From: Pseudomaricurvus albidus
GTDB lineage: Bacteria > Pseudomonadota > Gammaproteobacteria > Pseudomonadales > Cellvibrionaceae
Assembly (NCBI RefSeq): GCF_018863235.1
Contig: NZ_JAHKRS010000005.1
Span: 124,001 to 188,000 of the forward strand
Direction of reading: 5' to 3'
DNA length: 64,000 bases
Below, piece by piece: positions 1 to 8,251 of the stretch; positions within the stretch are counted from its first letter, which is position 1, and the number at the start of each line of letters is the position of its first letter. The notes below the pieces were generated by a model, which did no database searches, was not told the DNA's origin, and was given only the letters and a program-made list of their open reading frames with translations. Position numbers and translations under genes: made by a program.

Positions 1-1513
1 AGATGGCAAATTCATCGCCTCCCAGTCGTGCGACCAGCCCCAGCGAGTGAATGGCTCCTTTCAGGCGTTTGGCCATCTTCTGCAGGATGACATCACCATA
101 TTGATGTCCCAGCGAATCATTGATGCGCTTAAAGTTGTCCAGATCCAGAAGCAGGATGGCCACAAGGTTGTCGCGCGGACTTTGCGACAAGTGTTCCAGA
201 TCGCTCTGAATTTCGTACTGCAACAAGTGTCGGTTGGCCAAACCGGTCAGGGGGTCGAAAAGGGATAATCTTTCAACCTCCTGAGTGCGAATGTCGACTG
301 TCTTTTCCTGGGCTTCCAGCTGGTATGACAGGGTCGAAAGAGACGCTTCAGCTTCATTCAGTTCTCCGCTCCAGTGATTTCCCTGAAGCTTTCGCAGTTT
401 TTCGCGCAATAGTTGATATTGCTTTTGTCCCAGCAGGGGCAGCAGAGAGGCGTAATCGTGAAGCCGCTGGCTGAAGCGCTGAAAGGTGAGAAAGATAATC
501 AGGCTTATGAGCAAAGTCAGGGCGATATAGATTATCGCCAGTAGCATCAGGTGTTGGTGTTGTTGCCAGGCGAGAGGGGATGCATCACTGCGTTGTAATA
601 GATAGTGGTTGTCGGCATACCCTTCGGGAAAAGTCAGCATTGACCAGATGATTCCTCGGGTGGGGGCAAGCACGCTCGCTTCTTGAGTGCTGACAGGATG
701 TTGCTGGATGCGTTTCCAAAGAGCCAGATTGGTATCCAGAGGCAGTGGGAGAGAAGAATTGGTGTCTGGCTCGCTGTCAGCTGTTGTCTCTGCGCCTTGA
801 GGGAACTTGATGTACTGAAATTGCCAGCTTTGTTCTGAGCGCTTTTGGACACGCAGCAAACCAACTGCTTGAGTGCCAGGGATGTCAGTGATCCCGGGAA
901 ATTCTGAGTCGCTGGTGAAAGTGAGTTGGGCATGAATGTCACGGGCAATGCGAAGTTGTCCGATAGGTTTGCCTTGAATGATGACATCGATTTTCGACAA
1001 TTCGATGCATTCGTCGGCATGACAGTGAATACCACTGTGTAAGCCTTCAGTATCAGGCGTTTGATCGAACCAGGCCTGGTGTCGTTGGAGTATGTCAATA
1101 TCGCCGGCGTTACTGGTGTGAATCCCTTCAGCAGGAGTGTCTGATCTCCATATGGCAGCGAGCAGTCTCAGGTTGGCATGTTCTTGCCACCAGTCTTGCA
1201 ATGTCGCTGCCGGGACAGAGGATGCCCTGCCGCGGTAGTCGACAAATTTCTGAATGGCCGTTTGTGTGGCCTGACGAAACTGTTCTGTAAAGTGATCAAA
1301 CTGATGTTGTTGGTGCTGCAGTGTTTGAATATTCAGCTGTCGAAGGCTGGATTCCTGAGATTTGTGTTGAAGCCAGAGGATGGCACTAAAGACCAGACAA
1401 AGCAGGATAAAAGTAAACAGGGAGGCTTTGAAGGGCCACAGGGAACCGCGGGTATGGACGGCCTTATCCTCCGGTGAGGAAGACAGGCTCGGTATTGGGG
1501 CCGGTTTGTTCAT
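1..1513 (-). CDS. membrane-bound diguanylate cyclase (GGDEF), 3' end outside window
   Basis: The minus-strand frame stays open from an ATG at 1513 to the window edge, about 504 codons. Residues 29-49 form a hydrophobic segment and a second one lies at about 322-345, so residues 50-320 should be a periplasmic sensor region; no named sensor family was recognised there. A cytoplasmic linker follows, then the GGDEF domain with LTGLANR, the DLDNFKRINDSLGH segment, and the catalytic motif GGDEF at residues 498-502. The intact GGDEF residues imply synthesis of cyclic-di-GMP from two GTP. The gene is cut by the window edge just after the active-site loop, so an EAL domain further on cannot be excluded. 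Confidence is high for the family and nil for the signal sensed. Confidence 0.9.
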   Translation of the reverse strand, partial: MNKPAPIPSLSSSPEDKAVHTRGSLWPFKASLFTFILLCLVFSAILWLQHKSQESSLRQLNIQTLQHQQHQFDHFTEQFRQATQTAIQKFVDYRGRASSVPAATLQDWWQEHANLRLLAAIWRSDTPAEGIHTSNAGDIDILQRHQAWFDQTPDTEGLHSGIHCHADECIELSKIDVIIQGKPIGQLRIARDIHAQLTFTSDSEFPGITDIPGTQAVGLLRVQKRSEQSWQFQYIKFPQGAETTADSEPDTNSSLPLPLDTNLALWKRIQQHPVSTQEASVLAPTRGIIWSMLTFPEGYADNHYLLQRSDASPLAWQQHQHLMLLAIIYIALTLLISLIIFLTFQRFSQRLHDYASLLPLLGQKQYQLLREKLRKLQGNHWSGELNEAEASLSTLSYQLEAQEKTVDIRTQEVERLSLFDPLTGLANRHLLQYEIQSDLEHLSQSPRDNLVAILLLDLDNFKRINDSLGHQYGDVILQKMAKRLKGAIHSLGLVARLGGDEFAI

Positions 1514-1689
1514 AGTGTCCTTACATTAATCCCTGCACTGATCCAAATAATGCGCGGTGGTTCCTCTCTGGAGGGTGATCACCGCAAATGGTCGATTTGC
1601 GAGGCTTAATTTAAACGTACTTTCTGCCAACTTCATAGCTCATCATAGTGTTGTCTACAAGATCTGGATGAAGTTTGTGCAAGATATAG

Positions 1690-1710
1690 GGCTTGGGTGT
1701 GAGCCAAGCC
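1690..1710. terminator. inverted repeat downstream of the RND operon
   Basis: Arms GGCTTGG (1690-1696) and CCAAGCC (1704-1710) with a 7-base loop lie 48 bases past the RND permease stop. No clear U-run follows on the minus strand, so a terminator role is only plausible. The rest of 1514-1757 shows no gene. Confidence 0.3.
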
Positions 1711-1757
1711 ACGGTTTTACGGGGCTTTTTACAGGCTATTAATAACAGGCGCTGTAA

Positions 1758-4700
1758 TTAACTTACGGCTTCGGGTTGTTTCTCTTTAAGCACCAGCATT
1801 AACAGGCAGGGTAAGAAGGTCAGGGTAATGACTGTCGAAAACAGTATGCCAGTCAGAACAACAATGCCCACTCCCCGGTACAGTTCGGTACCCGCACCCG
1901 GGATCAGAACCAGCGGCGCGAGCCCAAAGATGGTGGTCATGCTGGACATCAAGATTGGACGCAGCCGTGTGGCCAGTGCCGAACTGACCGCGTCTTTTAC
2001 GGATACCGCAGCTGCCTCCAGATTTTTACGGGTCTGATCGACAATCAGGATAGGGTTATTGACCACGGTGCCCAGCAAGATCAAAAAGCCCAGCATGGTG
2101 ATCATGTCAAAAGGTTGCCGGAAGCCGAGACCGTTTAACAGAATCAACCCCACGAGGCCGCCGGCGAGACCAAGTGGTATGGTGGTGAGAATGATCAGCG
2201 GGTAACCCCAGTGCTGGAAAATAGCCACCAACAGCAGGTAAATAATCAGCAGGGCGACCACAAAGTTTTCTGTCAGTGCGAGACGTGTGGCGTCCAATTG
2301 GTCTGCAGCGCCGGAGATGTCGATAGAGACGCCGTTGTTGATTTCACCTTCGGCGCGCATGGTAGGGATCAGCTCGTTTTGCACTTTCGCCACCGCCGTT
2401 TCCAGAGCTACGGAGCGAGGGGGGATGATCCTCAAGGTAACGGTTCGATTGCCATCCACACGCCGAACGGAGGTGCTGTCTACGGTTTCCTGCAGGGTGG
2501 CCAGTGCGTCCAGGGGCACGACCGCGCCAGAAGGCGTCATGACAGGAAGTTGGCCGAGCCTTTCCAGTTGTTGCCCCTGTCCAGAGCTGCTGAACAGGAA
2601 GATGTCGATCTTGTCGTCATCCATAAAAAACTCATCGGCAAAAACGCCGTCACTCAGGGCGGCAACGGCGTAACCGAAGTCTTCAGCGCTGTACTGATAT
2701 TCTTTCAGTCGCTCCCAGTTAGGGCGTACTTCAACCAGAGGCTGATCCAGTGACAGGGAAGAGGGTTCTGATTGAATCTGTGGGTTTTTAAACAGTGCCT
2801 CTGCACGTTGATAGGCGTGTTCGGCGGTGGCGTATAACAGGGCCAGATCCGGTCCGGAGATGTCCAGATTTACAGCGCGGGTGCCACCGTTATTGCTGGA
2901 AATAATGGAGCCGCGTGAAGAAAAGGCGCGCATGCCAGGATAGCTGCGGAAAAGCTTGGTGAGAGAGTCCATCATTGGATTGATGTCTTCTTCGCGTATG
3001 GGTTCACTCATAAGCCAGATCATGGAAGAAGAAATACTGAGAGAATAATACTTCAGGGCCGGAACCGGAAGTTCGCCTCTGTCAAAAGCTGTGGGGTCAG
3101 CATCGACGGTGGGCTCAAGGATTTCACGAACTTCATCGCCTATTTTAGTCATTTCGACCAGGTTATAACCCGGTGGCGCAATCATTCGGGAAAAGGCTTT
3201 GGGCTCTTCGCCCTCAGGCAGATACTCGGCCGGAGGCATAAAAACAGCGGCAATCCCCACAGTCATCAGCAAGGTGATGACAAGACACAGTGAGCGACGC
3301 AGCGGAGTCTGCAGTAGATGATGAATCCAGTGGAGAATTTTTCCGCGTTGACTGGCTTGTGGGGTATCACCTGCACCGACCGAGCTACTGAAACCCAAAC
3401 GGGAGCTGGCAGACGGAACTACGGTAACTGCGACCAGCATGGACACCATAATCGCCGCCGAAATGGCAATGGCAATATCGGAGTAGAGTTGTCCGGCTTC
3501 TTCCTGAACAAATAGAACCGGTGCGAACACCAGTACCGTGGTCAGTGAGGATGCCAATACCGCAGGCCAAACATCCCGCACGCCGGTCAAGGCGGAGTCA
3601 ATCAGATTCAAGCCTCTGCGTCGGGCCTGCTCAATACTCTCGAGTACCACGATGGTGTTATCCACGGTCATGCCGATGGCAAACGCGACCCCCGCGAGGG
3701 AAATCACATTAATCGTGCGGCCAAACATTAACAAGCCGATGAATGCGGCAATGGTACAGATTGGAATGCTCATCACGCCGACCAGAGTGGCTCGACCGGA
3801 TCGCAAGAACAGATACAGCACCAGTGTCGCCAGAGCGGCACCCAGTCCCAGATTGGTCCAGACGTTCTTGATGGAATCCTGGACATAGCGGACATCATCG
3901 CCAATCAACTGCATTTGCAGCCCGTTGGGTGCCAGCAGATCTTCCTGCATGGCTTCAATGATCGGCAGAAGGTCTTGCTTGATCTGAATCACGTTGGAAC
4001 CGGATTCGCGATTGACGGCCAGGCGAATCGTGCGTTCGCTACCGGTGTAGGCGATGTTTCTGACCTCAAAGTGATCCAGCGATACCGTGGCCACATCCTT
4101 GAGACGTACATTGGCACTGCCCTGTCGGGTGAGAATCAGGTTTTCCAGATCCGCTACGCTTTCAAAGCGGCCAACGGTTCGCATCAGGTAGCGACGCTTG
4201 CCGCTGTCGATATCGCCGGCTGAGGTGTCTTTATTGCGACCGCGGATTGCGTTGCGGACCTCGCTCAGGGTCAGGCCTCTCTGTGCGAGCTTGGTGGGGT
4301 CGAGCAGGACTTGCATCTGTCTCTGTGAGCCACCGCGAACCTGAACTTCGGAAATGCCCGTGACTCGTTCCATGCGGGGACGCACATGGTCGTCAATAAA
4401 GTCGTACATCATGTCCATATCCAGCTGCAGGGGGTTGCCCGGCAGAGGCATGACACTGAAGTACATGAACGCGTTCTGCGAGAAAGAACTACTGAACAAG
4501 CGGGGTTGATCGACGTTTTCCGGGTAGGAGGGTACTTGGCTCAGAGCATTGCTGACTTCGATCAGCGTTTCATTGATATCCACCCCAAACGGAAATTCCA
4601 TTTCGATGGAGGCTTCGCCGGTTTCCCCAAGAGAGGTCATGCGGCTGAGGTTGGGTACCGTTCGCAGATAGCGTTCCTGTTCGATCAGAATTTCTTTTTC

Positions 4701-4871
4701 GATATCCTGAGGTGTGGCTCCGGGCCAGCCGGTAACCACGCTGATGGTACGCACTTCGAGATCGGGAATCATCTGAATCGGAATGCGAAAGGCGGCCACC
4801 ACGCCCAGCACGCAGACGATCAGGACGGTGACCGCTAAAATAATTCCGTGGCGAATGCTGGCTTGAAACAT
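1758..4871 (-). CDS. RND efflux transporter permease subunit (AcrB/HAE family)
   Basis: This 1037-residue protein has the length and layout of inner-membrane RND proton/drug antiporters. It has a first transmembrane helix at about residues 11-30, a large periplasmic loop, a block of helices near 340-490, a second periplasmic loop and a final helix block near 870-1020. The helix-4 motif GMTVDNTIVVLESIE carries the conserved acidic proton-relay residue, with Asn after it where AcrB has a second Asp. It follows its membrane-fusion partner by 81 bases on the same strand, so the two form a unit exporting a substrate across both membranes with an outer-membrane channel encoded elsewhere. The substrate cannot be told from sequence. 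The protein ends in a short hydrophilic tail. Confidence 0.92.
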   Translation of the reverse strand: MFQASIRHGIILAVTVLIVCVLGVVAAFRIPIQMIPDLEVRTISVVTGWPGATPQDIEKEILIEQERYLRTVPNLSRMTSLGETGEASIEMEFPFGVDINETLIEVSNALSQVPSYPENVDQPRLFSSSFSQNAFMYFSVMPLPGNPLQLDMDMMYDFIDDHVRPRMERVTGISEVQVRGGSQRQMQVLLDPTKLAQRGLTLSEVRNAIRGRNKDTSAGDIDSGKRRYLMRTVGRFESVADLENLILTRQGSANVRLKDVATVSLDHFEVRNIAYTGSERTIRLAVNRESGSNVIQIKQDLLPIIEAMQEDLLAPNGLQMQLIGDDVRYVQDSIKNVWTNLGLGAALATLVLYLFLRSGRATLVGVMSIPICTIAAFIGLLMFGRTINVISLAGVAFAIGMTVDNTIVVLESIEQARRRGLNLIDSALTGVRDVWPAVLASSLTTVLVFAPVLFVQEEAGQLYSDIAIAISAAIMVSMLVAVTVVPSASSRLGFSSSVGAGDTPQASQRGKILHWIHHLLQTPLRRSLCLVITLLMTVGIAAVFMPPAEYLPEGEEPKAFSRMIAPPGYNLVEMTKIGDEVREILEPTVDADPTAFDRGELPVPALKYYSLSISSSMIWLMSEPIREEDINPMMDSLTKLFRSYPGMRAFSSRGSIISSNNGGTRAVNLDISGPDLALLYATAEHAYQRAEALFKNPQIQSEPSSLSLDQPLVEVRPNWERLKEYQYSAEDFGYAVAALSDGVFADEFFMDDDKIDIFLFSSSGQGQQLERLGQLPVMTPSGAVVPLDALATLQETVDSTSVRRVDGNRTVTLRIIPPRSVALETAVAKVQNELIPTMRAEGEINNGVSIDISGAADQLDATRLALTENFVVALLIIYLLLVAIFQHWGYPLIILTTIPLGLAGGLVGLILLNGLGFRQPFDMITMLGFLILLGTVVNNPILIVDQTRKNLEAAAVSVKDAVSSALATRLRPILMSSMTTIFGLAPLVLIPGAGTELYRGVGIVVLTGILFSTVITLTFLPCLLMLVLKEKQPEAVS

Positions 4872-4952
4872 AGATCCTTCCCGGTACTTCTGATGTGACG
4901 ATTTGATGGCTCAGTGTGGGTTGCAGTAATGACAATAAAGCGCAATCAAGGC

Positions 4953-6098
4953 TTAAGGTGCTGTGTGCAATTGAACACTCTCGGTGGTGGACTGAATACT
5001 TACGGGTTGGTTGTGGCGCAGTATTTCATTGCCGCGAACAACCACCTTGTCATTGGCTTTCAGTCCGTCAAGAATTTCTACAGAGCCATTGCTTTGCAGG
5101 CCCAGTTGCAACTTGCGACGCTCAGCCAGCAACTGATCGCCTTGCTCGCTCACGACAAAGGCACTGAAGCTGCCATCTGGGCTGCGCAACAGGGCGTCGC
5201 GAGGGATCAGCAGGGATTTTTTGTCGCTGGGAGAAAACTCAAAGATTGCGGTAGCCGATGTGCCGGGCAAGAGTTTTTGTTGTGGGTTTTCCATGACCAG
5301 ACGGACCTGGATGGTTCGTGAACCGCTATTGCTGACCGGCACAATGGCGGCAATACGCCCTTCGGTTTGAGTACCAGTCTGGGTGTCGGGGCGTACGTTC
5401 ACCGGTGTGTTGGGCTTGAGTTGTGCAAAACGTTCCTGAGGTACCTGCACATCCAGATACACTTTGTCGGTAGAAACCAGTTCGAACGCTGAGGTTCCGG
5501 GTGTGATCCATTCACCGGACTCGGTCAACTTGCGGCTGATGACTCCATCAAAGGGCGCCTTCAGTTGGTGCCATGCGAGGCGAGCGGCCTGAGCTTGCTG
5601 TTCCGCCTTGGCGGCATCCAGATGAGCGCGGGAAATGGCAAGCGCAGCCCGACGTAACGTCAACTCATTTTGAGGCAGGTGGTTTTGTTTGGTCAGTCTT
5701 TCTGCCTCTTCTACCAGCCGGATGTCTTCCTGATACGTTGCCCGTGCGGCAGCGGTGGCAGCTGCATATTGCTGCAGAACATGTTCGGCTAACGTCGGGT
5801 CCAGAGTCAGCAGTACATCGCCGGCAGTAACGCGGTCACCCACATCGACATTAACCTGAGAAACCAGACCTTCAATACGGGGCGACAGGTTGGCGTGTTG
5901 AGCGGATACCAGATCGCCGGCCAGACTTAACTGGTAGGTGGGGATTGCGGCTTTGGGGAGGGTAATGGTTACCGGCGTTGGTTGTTGTGCCAGGGCGTTT
6001 TGAGTCAACAATAAAGCGGTTGATAAAACTCCAAAAAGACAGTCTTTAATATGAAGTTGTAGAAAACGTTGAGAACTCGTGCGGCACCATTCCATCAA
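4953..6098 (-). CDS. RND efflux periplasmic adaptor (membrane-fusion protein)
   Basis: This 381-residue protein has the order of an HlyD/AcrA-like adaptor. An N-terminal hydrophobic signal ends near ALAQQ (about residue 38). A first lipoyl half with 'LSPRIEGLVSQVNVDVGDRVTAGD', a coiled-coil hairpin, a second lipoyl half with 'APFDGVISRKLTESGEWI', and beta-barrel and membrane-proximal domains follow. It would link the permease at 1758-4871 to an outer-membrane channel. The start used is the first ATG; residue 2 is also Met and an internal start nearer the signal is possible. It is the first gene of the two-gene operon, and a palindrome lies 47 bases upstream. Confidence 0.9.
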   Translation of the reverse strand: MMEWCRTSSQRFLQLHIKDCLFGVLSTALLLTQNALAQQPTPVTITLPKAAIPTYQLSLAGDLVSAQHANLSPRIEGLVSQVNVDVGDRVTAGDVLLTLDPTLAEHVLQQYAAATAAARATYQEDIRLVEEAERLTKQNHLPQNELTLRRAALAISRAHLDAAKAEQQAQAARLAWHQLKAPFDGVISRKLTESGEWITPGTSAFELVSTDKVYLDVQVPQERFAQLKPNTPVNVRPDTQTGTQTEGRIAAIVPVSNSGSRTIQVRLVMENPQQKLLPGTSATAIFEFSPSDKKSLLIPRDALLRSPDGSFSAFVVSEQGDQLLAERRKLQLGLQSNGSVEILDGLKANDKVVVRGNEILRHNQPVSIQSTTESVQLHTAP

Positions 6099-6144
6099 AC
6101 CGAAACCTTTTCCTTTTGCCAGCGATAAATCTGCAGGCGAATAG

Positions 6145-6165
6145 TGACCGGACGACCGCCGGTCA
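6145..6165. promoter_or_regulatory. palindromic operator-like site upstream of the RND operon
   Basis: Perfect arms TGACCGG (6145-6151) and CCGGTCA (6159-6165) are separated by 7 bases, 47 bases before the adaptor start. RND pumps are commonly controlled by TetR- or MarR-type repressors binding such palindromes, but no regulator gene is adjacent here. The role is inferred from position and symmetry. Confidence 0.4.
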
Positions 6166-6301
6166 ATGAATAATTGTGTAAGTGTATATAAAGATAAAAC
6201 GATTGGTTAGAGGGTAACGACTCTCATTTGCATCCAAAACCAAACTTTACAGTTTACCGATATGGATCTGTGTCAGAGTCATGACAGTAGTGAGAAGTGA
6301 A

Positions 6302-6637
6302 TCAATACCCCCGATAGTCAATTTCAACCAGATCGTAGCGCTTTGTACCCTCCGGCAGCCGCAGGACAATCTCATCGTCCAGCCGCTTGCCCAACAGTTG
6401 GCGCGCAAGAGGCGAGTCCATGCTGAGCTTGCCTTCCTTTACGTCGAACTCATCGGGTCCAACAATCTGGTAGGTCACCTCTTCACCCGCGTCATCTGCC
6501 AGTGTGACATAGGCTCCAAAGAAGACTTTTTCCCGATCGTCCGGTATACGATCGACCACCGTAAGTTCATCCAGCCGCTTGGTAAGAAAACGCACGCGGC
6601 TGTCGATTTCCCGCAGGCGGCGCTTGCCGTAGATGTA
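6302..6637 (-). pseudogene. greB: native greB, C-terminal part (disrupted by the island)
   Basis: The frame reads YIYGKRRLREIDSRVRFLTKR and on through VFFGAYVTL, IVGPDEFD and SMDSPLARQLLGK, the C-terminal coil and FKBP-like half of the transcript-cleavage factor GreB, ending DLVEIDYRGY. The upstream codons are missing. The first native codon left is TAC at 6635-6637; beyond it the sequence becomes island DNA. Joined to the fragment at 33736-33903 it gives a 167-residue GreB with no frame change, aligning D-Y directly as in E. coli GreB (GDRSENADY). A GTG at 6595 could start a truncated C-terminal domain, but nothing suggests it is used. Confidence 0.93.
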
Positions 6638-6663
6638 TTAGAACCTCATAAAGACCATACTAA
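6638..6663. repeat. island left terminal motif
   Basis: Read inward, the left end has TTAGAACCTCA, a 7-base gap, then CATACTAA. The right end read inward (33729 down to 33706) has TTACAACCCCA, a 5-base gap, then CATACTAA. These imperfect inverted ends probably bind the recombinases. The outside base hexamer on the left is GATGTA (6632-6637), part of native greB. Confidence 0.6.
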
Positions 6664-6718
6664 ATATGAGTTTCTTATGCTGCACCACCCTCATCTCTGG
6701 TTGTTTTCTGATCATTTC

Positions 6719-6796
6719 TGAGGCTGTAAGGACGTATTTCTGTAAACAAAATGAGGTTGTAAGGGAAGTTTTTGTAAATAGGATTTTTCTGTAAGG
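6719..6796. repeat. five TGTAA-centred repeats with 15-17 bp spacing
   Basis: TGTAA occurs at 6725, 6741, 6758, 6773 and 6790, so the spacing is 16, 17, 15 and 17 bp. Two copies are extended: TGAGGCTGTAAGG (6719) and TGAGGTTGTAAGG (6752); their reverse complement TTACAACCTCA matches the terminal motif at the island ends. They lie between the left end and gmtY. The likely role is arm-type recombinase or accessory-factor binding, possibly also gmtY autoregulation. Confidence 0.6.
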
Positions 6797-6886
6797 TATT
6801 GATAGTAAACGATTAAATAAGCTTTAGGTGCTTTTCTTTACTGATGTATAGTCGGCCAAATTTTTAAAACTAGTGAAAAGTAATCT

Positions 6887-8251
6887 GTGCCGAAATACGC
6901 TATTAAAATAAAATCCCGATATAAAAATGATCAGACCAGTAAAGAGCTAGTCTTACCTGCCATTTATACTGAAAGTGGTTTGCTGATTTCGCATTTGCGG
7001 TATCTGGCTGAAAATTCATACAAGAGTGGGTCTTGGCAGGATCGCTCTGTGTTTGCAGTTATGTTGTTGATTCGATACATAAATGCGAATCAGTCAGCTT
7101 TTGAGGATGCCACCAGCTTATTACGGTCATTTGCACAATGTTTAACTCTTGGAACGATCAATCCTTCAACACTTGAAGATGATAGCCAGCTCTACTGGTC
7201 CTCTAGGTCTAATGAGGATGCCCATACATTATTGGGGCATATCACGACTTATACTGATTGGCTTTCTGAACGACCAGAATATAACCAACAAAGAATCAAT
7301 AAATTTCGTAAGGCTACCTCTGTAGAGCAGCGTTTAAACTGGTGCGCTTATTATCACAAGCATGCACGGGTGTTCCTTAATCATCTTTCAACGCCAAATA
7401 AATATCCTCAGTCAATGGGATATGCTCGGCAGATCCAAATTCATCAGAGGACTGTTACTCAAACTAGTACCACAAAACGATTTCCCTCTTCGGAGATTAA
7501 GCGGTTAATTGAGGAGGGAATGATTAGACCTAGGGCTGGTGTTGATGGGGCTGGCCGTCCTATACCCGATTACAAAAATCAGGCGATTACCCTACTAATG
7601 CATTATGGGGGAGTTAGAAAGAGCGAAATATTTCACTTGTATTTAACTGATGTTCACGTTGATAGACAGCGTTTGGAAGCGGTTGTCAGGATTTACCACC
7701 CAAGTGAAGGAAGTTCTCCAGATGTACGTCATAAAAATCGACGAGAATATTTGGCCAAAGAATTTGGGTTAAAGCCTCGTACCGATTATGCAAAGTCAGA
7801 GCGGCTTCATTCAGGTTGGAAAGGGCCTTTACTCACGGACAAGCGTAAGTTCTTTCAAGTGCAATTCTTTCCTCCTGAAAGGGCCTCAGAGTTCCTTTTA
7901 GTTTGGCAGAATTATTTGCTACACCAAAGAGTGGAGCCTAGTCGTTTTGAGGGACATCCCTATGCATTCACGAACAGTAAAGGTCAGCCTGAAACTCTGA
8001 AAAATTATCAGAGAATGCATGCAGATGCCGTTAGGCGAATTGGGCTAGAACACTCCAAGGCATTAGGAACAACGGAACACGGCCATCGACATGCTTATGG
8101 CTATCGTTTGGCTGATCATGATTTCTCTCAGGTTGAGATTCAGAAGGCTATGCATCACAAAAGCCCAGATTCTTGCTTGGTTTATTTGCAGCCGACAGAT
8201 GAAGAGTTGAGATTAATTATGCAGAATGCTGAGGGAGCATGTCGTGGGTAA
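6887..8251 (+). CDS. gmtY: gamma-mobile-trio tyrosine recombinase GmtY
   Basis: This 454-residue protein is the first gene of the trio. The C-terminal half carries a tyrosine-recombinase active site: Arg244 in HYGGVRKSEIF, the box H398-G-H-R401, His424 and the nucleophile candidate Tyr433 in CLVYLQP. Residues 1-200 would be the core-binding and arm region. The start is GTG at 6887; no strong ribosome-binding site is seen, and TATAGT at 6847 is a possible -10 element. It overlaps gmtZ. It should cut and rejoin DNA at the island ends, together with GmtZ. Family knowledge: such proteins occur in a fixed order with GmtZ and GmtX. The GMT name is from recognition of this order, not a database search. 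Confidence 0.85.
   Translation: MPKYAIKIKSRYKNDQTSKELVLPAIYTESGLLISHLRYLAENSYKSGSWQDRSVFAVMLLIRYINANQSAFEDATSLLRSFAQCLTLGTINPSTLEDDSQLYWSSRSNEDAHTLLGHITTYTDWLSERPEYNQQRINKFRKATSVEQRLNWCAYYHKHARVFLNHLSTPNKYPQSMGYARQIQIHQRTVTQTSTTKRFPSSEIKRLIEEGMIRPRAGVDGAGRPIPDYKNQAITLLMHYGGVRKSEIFHLYLTDVHVDRQRLEAVVRIYHPSEGSSPDVRHKNRREYLAKEFGLKPRTDYAKSERLHSGWKGPLLTDKRKFFQVQFFPPERASEFLLVWQNYLLHQRVEPSRFEGHPYAFTNSKGQPETLKNYQRMHADAVRRIGLEHSKALGTTEHGHRHAYGYRLADHDFSQVEIQKAMHHKSPDSCLVYLQPTDEELRLIMQNAEGACRG

Noticed and set aside
1557-1742. 61-codon plus-strand open frame between the GGDEF and RND genes
   Set aside because: No ribosome site, poor composition, and it covers the inverted repeat at 1690-1710.
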